A stretch of 64,000 bases of DNA from Buxus sempervirens (GCA_947561395.2 OX387195.1:4849828-4913827), one strand, 5' to 3'; numbered from the stretch's first letter, positions 1 to 12,529 are shown. The notes: generated from the letters alone by a model not told the origin. Numbers and translations are program-made.

Positions 1-2310
1 AAGTACTGGTGCAGCCCAAGGTGATACACTATGCCTAATGAAACCCTTCTCCATCAAGTCATGCAATTGAATCTTTAATTCATCATATTCAACTTGTGAC
101 ATCCAATAAGGTTGCCTTGATATAGGTTGTATGCTAGGCAAGAGATGAATCCTAAACTCAATCTCTCTCGGAGGTTGTAAACTTGGAAAGTCATCTGGAA
201 ACAAGTCTGCAAACTCACAAACAACAGGCACCTTACCCACACTAGACTCCTTGCCATCCTCTGCCTCCACTTCAATTGAAGCTACCAAACTAACACGGGT
301 ATTCAACCCTTAACTTCGGAAACAATGGATAGGATGCTTTGGACGACGGACTGTGATTGTCTTATGGAAACAGCCTATGGTCAAAGTATTTTGAAAGCCA
401 ATCCATTCCCAGAATTACCTCAAACTCCCTAAAATTCAGACATATCAAATCATTGGGCAACTCTAACTGGCCTAGTCTGATCATGGCATCTCTATACACT
501 GTTTGTACCCTACTAATTTCTCCAGGTGGTGTTCAAACAGATAATGCAGACTCCAATAATGAAGGTAACAAACCTATACGCACAACAGATACAGGAGTAA
601 TAAATGAACAAGATGCTTCGAAATCAAAGAGACAACAGCCACAAATAAAAATGATACCTCCCACTAGAGCTAGGGTGTCAGGCTCAAGCTCTGGCTCTGG
701 CTCAGGCTCCTGCTTCTCATGAGCAGCAATAGCGTATGCTTTAGCCTGTGGTGGTGGCCGTGGAGCAGCTGACTGTGGCCTCTGATGTAATCTCTGGGGT
801 CCACCTTTGCCTGCCGGCCTATCCTACTGCCTCAGGCCTACCGGTGCTCTTTGATCCAGGCGCTGTCGGAAATGTTGAATGGGAGGGGCTATAATAGGTG
901 GTGCTGGAATTTGATGTACTGGCCAGGTCTGTGGCATCCGATATGTGGAAGGGTGTGAGCATTGCCCGATGTGATGTCCAAACTGACCACACTGATAGCA
1001 AGCTCCCCATGATGCAATATTGCCAGTTTGACCCTGACCTCTTGAAGATCCGGCCCCACCAAACCTCCTCGGCTCTGTATAGCCAATCCTCTGCCGCTAT
1101 CTCCCCCAAACCTTTGTCCATACCTCTGATTAGTAGCAGGTCGGGGCGGCACTTCCGGCCTCATTTCCTCCGGTTGGCTCATAATTGAGCCCTCTATAAT
1201 AGAGGCCCTACGTATTGACCAGTGTTTACCGCAGTGTGCCGCCGAAATTTCGTTTTTGGGAAGTGACGATGTGTTTCAGAGGGTAAAAATCGCTTAATTG
1301 CATTGCTGGCGATTTTTCAGCTAAACGGGGCGGCATGTCGAGCGAAACAGGCAAAACAGAGAAGGGAAATGCAAATTTGTTTAATTTTTATTTGCGAAAC
1401 GAAGCAGTGTGCTGACAAATTTCCCCAAAATCCAAAAAAAACCATTTTTTGCCCTTTTAACTTTTCGTCGTCGACGGCGTGCCGCCAAAATTTCGTTTTG
1501 GCCGATGAGTGGCACGTCCATCGGCACCGAAACAGTAAACCTTGGTACTGACTCATGAAAATTGGTGCTCATAAAGGCCACCACCCTTTCTTTAATGTTG
1601 GGACGAAGACCTTTCTCAAAGTGCTTGGTCTTCCTTTTGTCGGTGTCCACAATGTGTGGAGCAAACCAAGATAACTTCGTAAATTTGGCCTCATACTGTG
1701 TAACAGTCAAATTTCTTTGTGAGATTGTCATAAATTCCGACTCCTTTTATGCCCTCACTTCCTCAGGGAAGAACTTGAGATCAAACTGATCCCTAAACTC
1801 CTTCCAGGTAATCTCAATATCTTCCTCTACCAGCTCCTGGTGTAGAGACCTCCACCTATGTTCAGCCTCCCTTTCAAGTACATAGACTGCCAGTCTCACC
1901 TTGTCCTCTTCCAAACACCTTATAGCTTCAAAAACTTTCTCAATTCTCATCATCCACCTCTCCGCCTACATGGGATCAAGATGACCCTGGAAGGGAGGAA
2001 GGGACATCTTTCTAAACTCCCCCATGATCCTGGAGGATCTATCCTCTACTTGTCCTTGACCCTCTTCATTCCTAGGCTGATTTAGATTTTGCCCGTGTTG
2101 ATGGTTTACAGCAGCCTGTTGCTGGAACAAGGCTGAAACCTCCCCAAAAGATCTCCATACAGCGTCCATCTGGACTGTGTGAGCTGGGGCCTCAAGTGGT
2201 GCATCCACCGGAACATCAGCTAGAATATCAGCTAGCTCATGGGCTGGCACATGGGTAGTAGCAGCAGATGCTCTACGGGTTCTACCCCGTATTGCCATGT
2301 TCAACTGCAT
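1..2310 (-). pseudogene. Ty3/gypsy gag-pol remnant (5' part)
   Basis: Decayed gag-pol of a chromovirus-like Ty3/gypsy retrotransposon, reading leftwards from an ATG at 2310 (or 2298). Gag-like segments lie in one frame at 2310-1966, 1953-1747 and 1731-1545. They include AERWMMRIEKVFEAI and WKEFRDQFDLKFFPEEVR, the usual gag core. In-frame TAG and TAA codons separate the three blocks. A MITE at 1220-1544 interrupts the gene. A CCHC zinc knuckle (CYQCGQFGHHIGQC) is readable near 965-1010 only in another frame, so there is also a frameshift. At 1-200 the frame reads like the start of reverse transcriptase (IQLHDLMEKGFIRHSVSPW). The rest of pol lies left of the window. What is seen: gag, zinc knuckle and RT similarity with stops. 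What is inferred: a dead element. Lineage is tentative. Confidence 0.8.
1220..1544. mobile_element. hAT-like MITE, 325 bp
   Basis: Non-coding insertion in the gag remnant. Ends are CAGTGTTTACCG and, inverted, CAAGGTTTACTG. It is flanked by GTATTGAC (1212-1219) and GTACTGAC (1545-1552), an 8-bp target duplication with one change, as hAT elements make. The GC-rich ends contain CGCCGAAATTTCG-type motifs, shared with the MITE at 6385-6764, so both belong to one family. The ORFs across it are chance. Confidence 0.65.
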
Positions 2311-2440
2311 TTCAAAGAAACCTGATTAAGCACAAGAACTCTCATCTTATGCATAATAACTTAAAGAGGATCTATCTAACGAGCACTCAATCCCCAAAAC
2401 ACCTTAAGATGTCTTCTAATTCCTAATTTGGATCTTATTC

Positions 2441-2452
2441 GCTCTGATACCA
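2441..2452 (-). promoter_or_regulatory. primer binding site (initiator Met tRNA type)
   Basis: The minus strand reads TGGTATCAGAGC, the standard plant retrotransposon PBS complementary to the 3' end of initiator tRNA-Met. It lies four bases from the LTR end at 2457 and about 130 bp upstream of the gag start, fixing the element's orientation. Confidence 0.85.
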
Positions 2453-3221
2453 TAACTGTCCCCGAGACTTACTTATGGGCCCAAAAAAACCTAATTAATA
2501 TAATTAACCTAGGCAATTACAAAGTAATCATTAGAGTGCATAAGCTAAAGAAGCATGGAATAAAAATTTCCATATAACAAAAGAAACCTGTATGATAACT
2601 CCAAAAGATATGATGTCTATGGGTACAAAAGACAATCAAGATCTCACCATCGCTGTCTCTCACTTGAACATTCATATACAAAGGTGATAATCTAAAGAGA
2701 GCTCTCTAGTTTATAAGTCCAAAAAGAATATTTACAACCCATTTACAATTCCCCAACAAAATACATCACAAAGAGACTCCTACTATGAGTGGTAGTAATC
2801 CTCTGGCCTGTACTCAAGCTTACCCTCAATATCTTCCCCAATGCATAGCTCACCAAGAGGATCTGAAAACAAATCCGGTAAAACAAATCACGTGTGAAAC
2901 GAAAGTCCCAGTAAGCAGCAAACATTCATGTATAGAAACAATTTATGTAGTTTTATAACATCATGATAATATTCACAAATATAAAGTATAAATCTCAAGT
3001 GAAAGTATCTCAATCGGAGAATACAGGAAATCAGTTCAATAAAAGCAATCAAATACTGCAAGCATGTCTTGTTAGGACTCGTGGGTTAGCGTGTTTCTAA
3101 ATTTTATTAATGACCACTGTCCATTTGCCACCTACACGACTTGTAGAGAGAAGCCTAGCTAGGAACATCTTAGCAAGCGAAGCACCCATGTATGGGCTGG
3201 CAAGTGACAACAAAACCAATA

Positions 3222-3625
3222 ATCAAGGCCAAGTGGAATACCCTATCTACTATCGAACCAAACCATATGAATTACAAGAACTTCCGCCAATACCCCATGG
3301 CGGGTGGTTGCCGCAGCACCTCTATGCCCCAAGAGGGCCTCACTGATACCCCCACAGTGGAAAGCTATATGGACAACGACATTAACACTAACAAGCCAAC
3401 ACCAATACACTGACTAGACTCACTGTGGATTCACACTAAGAACAACGTCTAATTAAACGACTCACAATTCAAAACCAAACCATTAATCAAATCCATGAAT
3501 AAAACCAATGCTCAAACCAAGGCCAAGTGGAATTCCCGATCTAGCGTCAAATCATAACATATGCCAAGTGGAATTCCCCATCCATTACCAAATCAACCAA
3601 GGCCAAGTGGAATTCCCCATCCACC
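3222..3625. repeat. dispersed short repeat, AAGGCCAAGTGGAATTCCCC type
   Basis: Four copies of a GCCAAGTGGAAT(T/A)CCC motif occur near 3228, 3523, 3564 and 3602, the last three spaced about 40 bp. They lie inside the LTR and have no coding value. Confidence 0.6.
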
Positions 3626-3799
3626 GCCAATAAAGCCAAAGGCCAAGAGCCTTGTCAAATCACATAAGAGTTTTTTACCTTCGCTTTCATAAATCCAAAT
3701 TAATCAAAACGAATACCACAAAATCCTTAAAATACCTATTTGATAAGTGGGATAGTCTTAGGATTCCCAATAAAGTCACCATACCAAAAATCAATGGAT

Positions 3800-4480
3800 T
3801 CTGAGACAAAAAGTTTTCGGCCTTGAAAAATATTCTACGCCTGGTTAAAAATGTTGGCTTTTTGGGTATATGATTTTTCTAAACAAATCTATATGGAGTT
3901 TCGGGCTCAAATTCTGGTTGTAGTCTAATGAATGGTAGACAAATTTTCTGAAATTTTATGGGCTCTTGAATCACTCATTTGGGTATCAAACTCAAAAAGT
4001 GGTTTTTGATGAAAATCGGGCAAAACTGAAAATTTAGGCATGAACTGGAAAGTTTACTTTTTATTGGTAAGGATTAGGTCTTTGGAGTATTTTTAATGGT
4101 TCCAAATGGTGGTAAAACCTTATTTACATGTAAAGACTTAAGTAAATGGAAACATAAAATACACATGACATTTACTTGAGTGTCTTTCGTGTAATAAGCG
4201 TGTTGTGTAGGAGGTTTAGGTTGTTTGGGAAAGAGTTTGGGAAGAAAATGGTGAAGAACTATCAAAATAGGGCTCACGATTAACTTTCACAATTAATTGA
4301 CTAGGGGCGATTAGCTCCCACGATTAGGTCTGTGATTAGTTGTCGACCTAATCCTGATTCGCGATTAATCGTCAAGACTAATCTTGTGCTAACATAGACT
4401 GATCTTTGGGGGTTTTGGCTCAGGATTAATCGCCACCTTGGGTTTTGAAATATTTTTGGCTATTTTCAACACAAAACTCA
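3800..4480 (+). mobile_element. diverged fragment related to the U3 of the 47-62 kb element
   Basis: Plus-strand similarity to about 47.36-47.55 kb: the 'aactggaaagt' and 'actttttatt' stretches, then a ~30-bp inverted repeat whose left arm (4119-4148) nearly matches 47453-47482. The right arm at 4169-4198 is more decayed. Then follow GATTA/TAATC dyads, including CGATTAA and TTAATTG around a 9-base loop at 4277-4299. Probably an old piece of a related LTR. Ends are not defined. Confidence 0.5.
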
Positions 4481-4990
4481 TACAAATCATTTCTAACCTT
4501 TCCAACACCAAATGGGATGATCATAAAATATCCCAACATGCTTAGAAACACCTTCCAAGACAGGAATCCATCCAAAATACGTATAAACACCAATCCAACC
4601 ACATGAAACCTCATTCAACCCACCAAATTCAAACCTAAAACTGAAATGTGATCAATATAAGTTTGAAATCCATGGCAAATCAATAGAAAACTAAACAACA
4701 TTGTTATAAAGCCAAAACCCTACGAATTTTAGAAGTAAAAACCAACATGCAAGATCATTTCTTCAAATAAATCAAACCCTAGAGAGAGAATACGAATTTT
4801 TACAATACATTTTGGTTTGAAGGGTTTGTTACTTTCTTGTTTAATGAAGAAGCTTACTTCTCTTCAATCTCTCCTCTTCTTCTCCTTCTTCTTCAAGCTT
4901 TCAAGCAAAGCTCTCACTCTTCTCCTTGTTCTATATGTCCAATACAAGAGAAGGAGGGTTCAAAACACTTAATATTTTAGTTAGGGCATC

Positions 4991-5000
4991 CTTTTATATA
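4991..5000 (-). promoter_or_regulatory. TATA box of the minus-strand LTR
   Basis: The minus strand reads TATATAAAAG, upstream of a GA-rich leader (4850-4920) typical of plant LTR R regions. No transcription start can be fixed. Confidence 0.5.
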
Positions 5001-5039
5001 CCCAACTTTTGGTTTTTCAAATTTGCCCCTCAATAAAGC

Positions 5040-5745
5040 CTTTATTCCACTAAATCCTTAGGATGTACCTAAGGCATACTAAGGGGTACCTTAGTGTTAT
5101 TTGAAGGGGTTTCTTGGTGTTTCAAGGGGTTTACCTTAGTCATTCAAGGGGTTATACTTTAGATATGCTTTGGGGGTGTTCCTTAGTTAACACAAAGGGG
5201 TACCTTAGTTGTAGAAGGGGTGTACCTTAGTTATACAAGGGGGTATCTTAATTATAGAAGGGGTGTACCTTAGTTATACAAGGGGGTACCTTAATTATAG
5301 AAGGGGTGTACTTTAGTTATATAAGGGGGGGTACTTTAGTTATATAAGGGGGGTACTTTAGTTAAAACAGAGGGGTACTTTAGGTATACAAGTGGGGTAC
5401 TTTAGGTATATAAGTGGGGTACCTTAGGCAATACAAGTGGGGTACCTTAGGTATACAAGTGAGGTACTTTAGGTATAATTAGGGGGTACTTTAAGTAATA
5501 CTTGGGTGGTACCTTGGGTAATACATAGGTGTACTTTGGGTAACACATGGGTGTACCTTAGGTATAGAAGTGGGGTACCTTGGGTATATTTGGGAGTTAC
5601 TTTAGATATTCTTAGGAGATACTTTAGGTACACTTGAGAGGTACCTGGGGTATTTTTAGGAGGTACTTTTGGTATACTTGGGAGGTATTTTGGTGTATAC
5701 ATGAAAGGGTGTACATTAGATTTACTTGGGGGTGTGCTCTAAGTG
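5040..5745. repeat. minisatellite, ~25-30 bp units (GGGGTACCTTAGTTATACAA type)
   Basis: More than 20 degenerate units of the form GGGGTACYTTAG plus TATACAAG or a variant, in head-to-tail order. It lies in the U3 part of the minus-strand LTR. The ORF on the complementary strand (5469-5702) is repeat-derived, not a gene. Confidence 0.85.
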
Positions 5746-6119
5746 TACTTGGCCCAAATTGGTATTCATTGAGGGTTTAAGAATGATCTAGAAATGTTGT
5801 AATTTGAGTTTGGGCTCAAAACAAGAAATCTGGAAATTTTGTACTGGACACACGAACGTTAAAGTTGAACGTTCGGGCATTAAACCTTTATCAAATTGTT
5901 TCTACAGGATTTAGCTCAACACACGATTCAAGGTTCACATGTCAAGGCAAATTTTCACACTTAAAATTTTCAGAATTTGATTTCCAATTCACTAGAACTA
6001 CTTGGAGGGTATCTTAGTTAGTTGAAATTGAGACATAGCATTAACTTGGCTTACCTTAATAACCTTCAATGAAGTTCAATTTGATTTCCCCAAATCCTCA
6101 AACATGATCCATGTCCACC

Positions 6120-7685
6120 CAGGGTACTAAGTATCGTGCCGTATCGAGCGATACGCACGATACGTATCGAGTATCGTGCCTAGCGGCACGATACTCATGT
6201 CTGTATCGCGAGTGTATCGACTATATCGAGTCGATACAGTCGATACAGGGGCTGTATCGATCAATACAGCCCCTTAAAATAGGCTTCCACGTTAAAAAAC
6301 GTGGAAACAACCCTTTACAAGAACTTCAATAGCTCTTTCATACGAAATCTTTTCAAAAATTTGTCAAACCCCATTGATTATAACCAAGGTTTGCCGTTTC
6401 GAAATTTCGTATTTCGCTAGGTCAGCAGCACGAAAAATGGCCTCGAAATGGTCCTACCTGCGTTTCGCTGGCTTTTCGCCGACACGCCGCTAAATTTCGC
6501 CAACAGTTCTCCAGAATTTTGCTAATTCTGGAGAAATTCTGGCACGCCGCTGGCACGCCGAAAATTTCGCTAATTATTGTGTTTGTCTAATTTACTTATG
6601 TTTTTTTTTTCAAAAATGGCATTTCGGCGGCACCTCGGCGGCACGCCGCCAATTTCGCTAAAAACTTGTTTTTGGCCATTTCGGACCATTTCGACTGAAT
6701 TTCGCCCAAATTTCGTTTCAGCCGCCTAGCGGCGCACCACGAATCGCCGAAAAGTCGATCCTTGATTATAACCCATTTTCGACCTAATTAGTGGTGTAAA
6801 TTCTTCAAAACAAGTTTGAACAACGAATCAAACAACCAAATTAAGATTCGTCAACAGATTTGAGAGGTATGTTAGGTTTTTTATTTTTTTCATTCTAAAT
6901 CTTTATATTTTCATATTTAAGCATGATTTAACAATCTTTTGTATGAATCTATCAATTTCAAGTGAAATCGATAGATTGAAATTGTGTTTTTAGGTAAAAA
7001 ATCAAATTTTTTTGAAATATGGAAAAAAGGGACGAAAATTCCAATTTTTTTTGAAAAAAATTATACAAACCTTAACGGTTTGTGTTCAATTTTTTATATG
7101 GGATTCACATGGGGTTGATCTATCATCCCTATGATTCTTGCATTTTTTTTCATGAACAAAATTATTTTTAATAATTGTTTTTGTTGAATATTAATTAAAA
7201 ATATAGGAAAATAATATTATATTTTTATCAAATTTGATATTTTGGTTCCACCTTTTTTATTAAGAGAGGTTGGTGATGCCATTTACATGCTTCTTGATAT
7301 AGTTTCATGATAGTAATTTATTGTTGATTTTGATGTTTTAAGTGTTAATAACTTAATGTGTTACTTATATTACTTGAATAAATTTTCTAACCTTATTTAT
7401 TTGTTTATTTAACCTTTTATAGCTTTTATTATAATTTTCATTCATTTTCGCGTGTGCCTATTTGCTTCTAAAATGCATAGATATTCTTTGTATAGCCTTA
7501 TAATGCTAGAAACATGTTTATTTAACATAGTTTTAACTTATCTTTCTATCTAGATAGGTTTTAATCTATGTATCCACCGTATCCACCCGTATCCACCATT
7601 TTAGTGCGTATCCGTGCGTATCCTCGATACGTTTCCATTTTTGGATCGTCCGATACGGCACGTCGATACGATACTTTGAACCATG
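6120..7685. mobile_element. non-autonomous hAT-like element, 1566 bp
   Basis: Ends are CAGGGTACTAAGTATCG and, inverted, CATGGTTCAAAGTATCG. It is flanked by perfect 8-bp duplications TGTCCACC (6112-6119 and 7686-7693). Both termini are dense in CGATAC-type subterminal motifs. The interior is AT-rich with no transposase. A second MITE is nested in it (6385-6764), so the original length was about 1.18 kb. Confidence 0.75.
6385..6764. mobile_element. nested hAT-like MITE, 380 bp
   Basis: Starts CAAGGTTTGCCG and ends CCTTG, with perfect 8-bp flanks ATTATAAC (6377-6384 and 6765-6772). GC-rich, with many GGCACGCCGCC and AAATTTCG motifs, like the MITE at 1220-1544. Confidence 0.75.
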
Positions 7686-7788
7686 TGTCCACCTTGCCTT
7701 CATAACACAAGTACTTAATTAGTCTAATAATCCTTCTTTAGATAATTAAACTTAATAATTAAGATATGATCCGGGTCGGGGTTTTACA

Positions 7789-8160
7789 ATATGGTTGAAG
7801 ATAAAAAAACTTGGAGATAAACTTCCCCATCTTCTCCCTGATGTTGCCTCCACTGAACATATCAGGCAGGCTTCTCTATCTAGAATCCTTGCCCTTATAA
7901 AGGGACGGCTCTATAGGAGGATCAAGAAACCTTGTACTCTGTGCCTTCCTCAAAGGTGGATCTCTACGTCCTAATGGGCCACCACCTGCTCCAGATGACC
8001 CAGCCCCACGTGAGAAGCCCCGCCTCAACCTCTCTAACTCCATATACTGACGCCACTGATCCCCTGAAATGTCTCCTCTCAGCTGGAGTTTGTATATTTG
8101 CGGGATACGGCGTATCATCCTCCTCATCAAGATCATCAATGTCCTTTCTAACTCCATTTA
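7789..8160 (-). pseudogene. hAT transposase fragment (N-terminal linker region)
   Basis: Minus-strand reading from about 8157 gives a charged, Gly-rich linker (SRGAGSSGAGGGPLGRR) and then SLYKGKDSR, a stop, and SLPDMFSGGNIREKMGKFIS. The last block resembles the segment after the BED zinc finger in plant hAT transposases. An in-frame TAG lies between SR and RSLPDM. The reading frame runs straight into the LTR end at 7788, so the Ty3/gypsy element appears to have inserted here. The family is recognised from memory only. Confidence 0.5.
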
Positions 8161-8491
8161 CTAATTTTGTTTTATAGATAATGTAGCAAATTATTTTTAA
8201 GTATTTACTTATTTTATTCATATGTTATTTAGAATTTTTTTAAGTTTTTTCCTAATATATTACAATTTTTTTGAATAAAATGATATAAAATAATGATATT
8301 TACTAATTTTAGTCATAAAATTTAGCAAATTATTTTTAAGTACATACTACTTTTATTCAGAATTTTTAAAAGTTTTTCCCAATTTTTTTAATAAAATATT
8401 ATAAAATAATTATTATTTCAATTTTAAGAATATTTATTTATAATACTGTTTTTTATTCTCATAATTAGTATTTTTTCCTTTTAACTACTTA
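8161..8491. other. AT-rich sequence, no feature
   Basis: Low-complexity A+T-rich DNA with short repeats of TTATTTTTAAGTA type. No coding signal is seen. Confidence 0.6.
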
Positions 8492-10483
8492 TGTAATGCC
8501 CCGAACTTGGGTCAATGCAAAAACCGGCACTCAACCCAAATCCAAATTGCTATGGGCCCAAAACATCAAATTACTAGACCAATAATATCATTCATTAAAC
8601 AATTAAAATCAGAGTGCGGAAGTCTTATCATCGATAAAACCAATAATAATAATAATCGTGGATTAAAGGCATCCAAACCTTCTCATCAAAATATAACTCA
8701 ACTCTGGTAAAACAGGTTCTATCACTCTCACTCTCATAAACATCAATTCTTAAATTAACAAATAACTAATCAATGTTTCAAATAACAAAACAATATCAAA
8801 ACCTAACTATTCTGGATAATAGTAGTCCTCGGGAAGGAAATCAGCAAACTCGCCCCTAGAAGCAAACCCCACGTCTCTCTCACGCGTATCAGCTGAAAAC
8901 AAAACAAAACAAATAAGAATGAGATACGAATATCTCAGTAGGTAACAACATACATGAATCAGTTTATATATATAGAAGATAGTTACTTTCATGCTCGGTA
9001 AAAATAAACAAGATAAGCAAGGTACGATACAATCTCAACAGATTAAACATTACTCAAATCAAAATAGTTTACAAGTATAATCATATCCATCAACATAAAT
9101 TCCCATCGCAATAGTGTAAAAAGCAAGATCACAACTAAACTATCATCATCCATCATACAACATTGTAGGACTCATGAAGACAAGCAGGACTTTGAAAAGA
9201 AACTCTCCATTCATTATGCCACCATGCGACTTATGAGCGAAGCTACTAAGACCCTCAAACTCGTATATCACTGAGACAATAGGTGTAGTCATCAACTTAT
9301 TGCATACGAAACTTAGGAAGTTCAGCACGTACCACCAGCATGCAGCACCTGAATCAATACATGGAGATGGCCGCTTATCCGCATATACAGGACTCACCAG
9401 CGAGGCTCGAAATGACCCTATAGACATGCAAACTCCTCAATGCAAACTAACTTGCAAAGGAAGCGCGGGCGCTAATTAGGAGTACCCAAACAAAGAAAAA
9501 CCTCTCCACTCTCAAGCTTAACCATATGGATTCATATGCAGTTATGCCCACTAGACACCAACAACATCAATTTACTTAAACGAATATGGTTTAAATAATA
9601 TTGCCTAGCGGCATATAAGGATTTTCGAAGCTTAAACTCTTTCCAAACATAATTTTACAAAATAGTTCTGAAGTGAAGATTTTTCTAAAGTTCCAAAATC
9701 AAGATACTTTAAAAATATACATTTGCTTAGTAATAATTTTTCAAATCAAATCAAATCAGATAGTGAAATAACCCAAAAATCATTTTATTTTCAAAATAAG
9801 ACAACTCTTTTTGCAAACGCCCTAAATCACTCATCAATTTGTTTAAATACATAAAGTCATTGAAAACAGTTGTAAACATTCACTATTGGTAGGTTCAGGT
9901 ATTTAAAAATTCCTTTAAAATTATTTTGGAATTGAATAACTCTTTAAAATTGGAAAAATCAGCTTACTGTAATGGTTGCTCGTCGCTGTCGCTCAGGCAA
10001 CCTGGTTGAGCGGCCATGCTTTTTAAAACAAAACTTTCGATCAATGGGCGCTCAGGGTGGGCGCCTATGTGATCCCCCTGGGTGACCTTCCAAAAACAAG
10101 TTTTTAACAATAGCTCAGGCGATTTGGTTGGGCGACCTATGTAACTTAATTCTAAAAATACACAGGTGAGGCGCTCGTCTAGATCGCTTAGGCGATCGTG
10201 CTGAACGCTCGACAAACAATGGCTAATCTGACTTCCAAAAACTAGTTTTTATACATCAAAACGAAAATCTACGTATTTAGATCAACTTTAACAACTTCAA
10301 AACAACTATATCATCCTTCCAAATCATGTAGAAACATATATACGATCATGTAGAATAATCAAACATAAGAAAACTAAGGAACAACTAAACGGCATGCTAC
10401 CTACCTCTGTTCGATTGAGTTTCCTTCTTCTTCCTCAACTGTAGATGACGATCTCTCTCTACAGCAACACAGAACTCCTTCTA
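8492..10483 (-). mobile_element. truncated LTR (same family as the solo LTR at 31.2-33.5 kb)
   Basis: Starts TGTAATGCCCCGAAC and is collinear with 31176-33056: GTGCGGAAG, then a block around GTAGGACTCATGAAGACAAG, then AACTCTCCATTC, then short CGCTCAGGCGATC-type repeats (9980-10210). A splice-donor-like GGTAGGTAGC lies on the minus strand at 10396-10405. The usual LTR end is missing; a different repeat begins at 10484. Confidence 0.7.
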
Positions 10484-10621
10484 GTGAGGTATTGTCCGCT
10501 TTGGGCCTAAGTCCGCATGGTTTTGCCCCCAAAAAAGCGTCTCGCTAGTTAGAGTGGTAATCTTGACTCTTATACCTTACCGGGCATTCATCCGTTTCCA
10601 ATGTGGGATTGGGTTGTCACA
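10484..10621 (-). repeat. inverted-repeat arm, ~138 bp (TRIM/LTR-end type)
   Basis: Its reverse complement begins TGTGACAACCC and contains ATCCCACATTGGAAACGGAT, GGTAAGGTATAA, GGGGGCAAAACCATGCGG and GGCCCAAAGCGGACAATA. These are hallmarks of a very common plant repeat. It matches 13192-13346 in the opposite orientation. Confidence 0.75.
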
Positions 10622-11721
10622 ATCATGTGAGGATATGGTCAAACAAAATTATTAAATATAATAGAACCTTGACCATGACCTAGGGTCTTAATTATCTTGG
10701 GTTTTCATTGGTTGGTGTACGATTGCGTGGTGCTTGCACACACATCGTATCACTCTTATTATCAATGAGATCTAACCTAATCTAATAGTTGGGATTGTTT
10801 CGTCGAGTGAAGGGATTTAAGTTAAGAGAAGGATTAGACTCCAAAAAAAAAAACCTGATTTTCGTTGGCTAAAAGGGGGGCGGCTGCTTGTGGAGAGCTT
10901 GAGAAGAATACCATAAAGATTTTCTGTTCTCTTTTTGTGAATCAAATATTTGAGGTAAGTTGAGTTAATGCATTCTTTATGATTCCGTGCATTGTTCTTA
11001 ATAATATAACGAATCCTATCAGAACCTGTGAATGTAAAGAATCGCATAAGTCCAGAATCTTACAAATCAAATTTTGTAGACTTTTATTTTCTCTCTTTTG
11101 ATCTAATACGGCAGATTATTTGATTATAAAATTCTTGTAGTTGTACGAGCTGAGCAACATGAAATCTTCTCAACAATTTTTAATATTTGTTTGTTCAAAA
11201 GCATCATCATTGCAAAGTTGCTTTAACCTTTATTCAATATTTTATTATTATTTGATCTTTTGTACCTGTTAGTGAAACTTGGTCTCAAATTTCTTTAATA
11301 TTAATTGATTGTCGACAATGATCGAATACAACATCTCATTAAAGAGGTTGTATAATATTTATCTTTTGGTCACTTGGTTTTAATTTTTAGGACTTGATAT
11401 ATATTTAATTTTTTGGTCATGAGAAAGTGACGTTTTGAGGTTTAAAGGGACTTTGTTTTCTCGCTTTTGCTATTTGTCCTTTGTGCCATTAAGACCATGA
11501 TTACAATGATTGGTTGTAGGATAAAGAGAGAAAGTAAAAGGGTTGGTTTGGTTTGCTGGATAGAAAAAGAAATGGACTACAGAATAGAAGAGAGAGAAAG
11601 AATTATAATAATAATGAAATGAAAATAAAGGGCTTGCTTAATGTATTAAGCAGGGTTTGAATTAAATCTAAGAAAACTAATTAGTTTCCTGAAAGTATGG
11701 AAGATATGAAATGATTGTACT

Positions 11722-12260
11722 GCTAGTACAAAGTTACTAGTCCAGTACCCAGCATGTGTTATTGCAGGGATATGTTTTGAGTTACTACTGCTAGTACAAA
11801 GTTACTAGTCCAGTACCCAGCATGTGTTATTGCAGGGATATGTTTTGAGTTACTACTGCTAGTACATCGTTGCTAGTTCAGTACCCAGCATGTGTTTTGC
11901 TGGAGATTGATGATGAGATTGTATTGTTAGTTCTACTAATTCAGTACCCAATGTGAGATTATCTATTGGGAAGTTGATTACACCATATTACTGCTGGTGG
12001 CCAGGGTCCACTAGTCCAGTACCCAATATGAGAATTGTCAAACACCTTGATGGTAGTACTTCTAGTTGTGAAGCGAGTCGGGCGACACACAATTTATGTA
12101 GTCTGACAGGGATGCTCTATTGGAATGAGATTACTGCTAGTCCTTCCTAGTTCAATACCTAGTATGTGACGCCTACTGGAAGAGGATATGATGAAATTAC
12201 TCCTAGCAAACACAGTTGCTAGTAAGAGTACCCAGAGTGACCTTGAGATCTACTGGAAGA
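11722..12260 (+). repeat. tandem repeat, 68-bp unit
   Basis: Units begin GCTAGTACAAAG at 11722, 11790 and (variant) 11858, exactly 68 bp apart. They carry CTAGTCCAGTACCCAGCATG. More degenerate units follow to about 12.26 kb. The ORF at 11953-12150 is a shadow of this repeat. Confidence 0.8.
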
Positions 12261-12464
12261 TTTGATATTAGCATGGCTGAATTGAATTATGTTAGATTTT
12301 ATTCTAGTAAATTTTTTGATTATAATATTGTTCATTGTTTAATTTCATTACATAATTTTTATTATGTGCATGTCAGTTAGTTTATTTCATGTTTCTTCTT
12401 AAATTTTCACTTGTTTAGTTAAATGAATAGCATGATAGAGAATCATGATCACTTAAATTCAAGT

Positions 12465-12471
<7 letters not shown>

Positions 12472-12524
<53 letters not shown>
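12472..12524. repeat. (TA)n microsatellite
   Basis: An almost pure TA run of about 26 units. Confidence 0.95.

Positions 12525-12529
<5 letters not shown>

Larger units (their letters stand above)
2457..7788 (-). mobile_element. 5' LTR of the minus-strand Ty3/gypsy element, with nested insertions
   Basis: Begins TGTCCCCGAG beside the PBS and ends GGGGTTTTACA, giving TG...CA ends. The 2457-3100 part is clearly homologous to the plus-strand LTR at 42.6-44.9 kb. Reading leftwards: LTR start at 7788, an inserted hAT-type element (6120-7685), a minisatellite (5040-5745), a TATA box near 4991, a GA-rich leader near 4850-4920, then a repeat-bearing 3' half. Unusually long at 5.3 kb, partly because of insertions. 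The 3.8-4.5 kb piece resembles the U3 of the 47-62 kb element in the opposite sense and may be a further insertion. The partner LTR is outside the window. Confidence 0.7.

Noticed and set aside
898..1188. Plus-strand ORFs over the first 2.3 kb
   Set aside because: Shadows of the minus-strand gag-pol remnant, which has recognisable gag and zinc-knuckle motifs.
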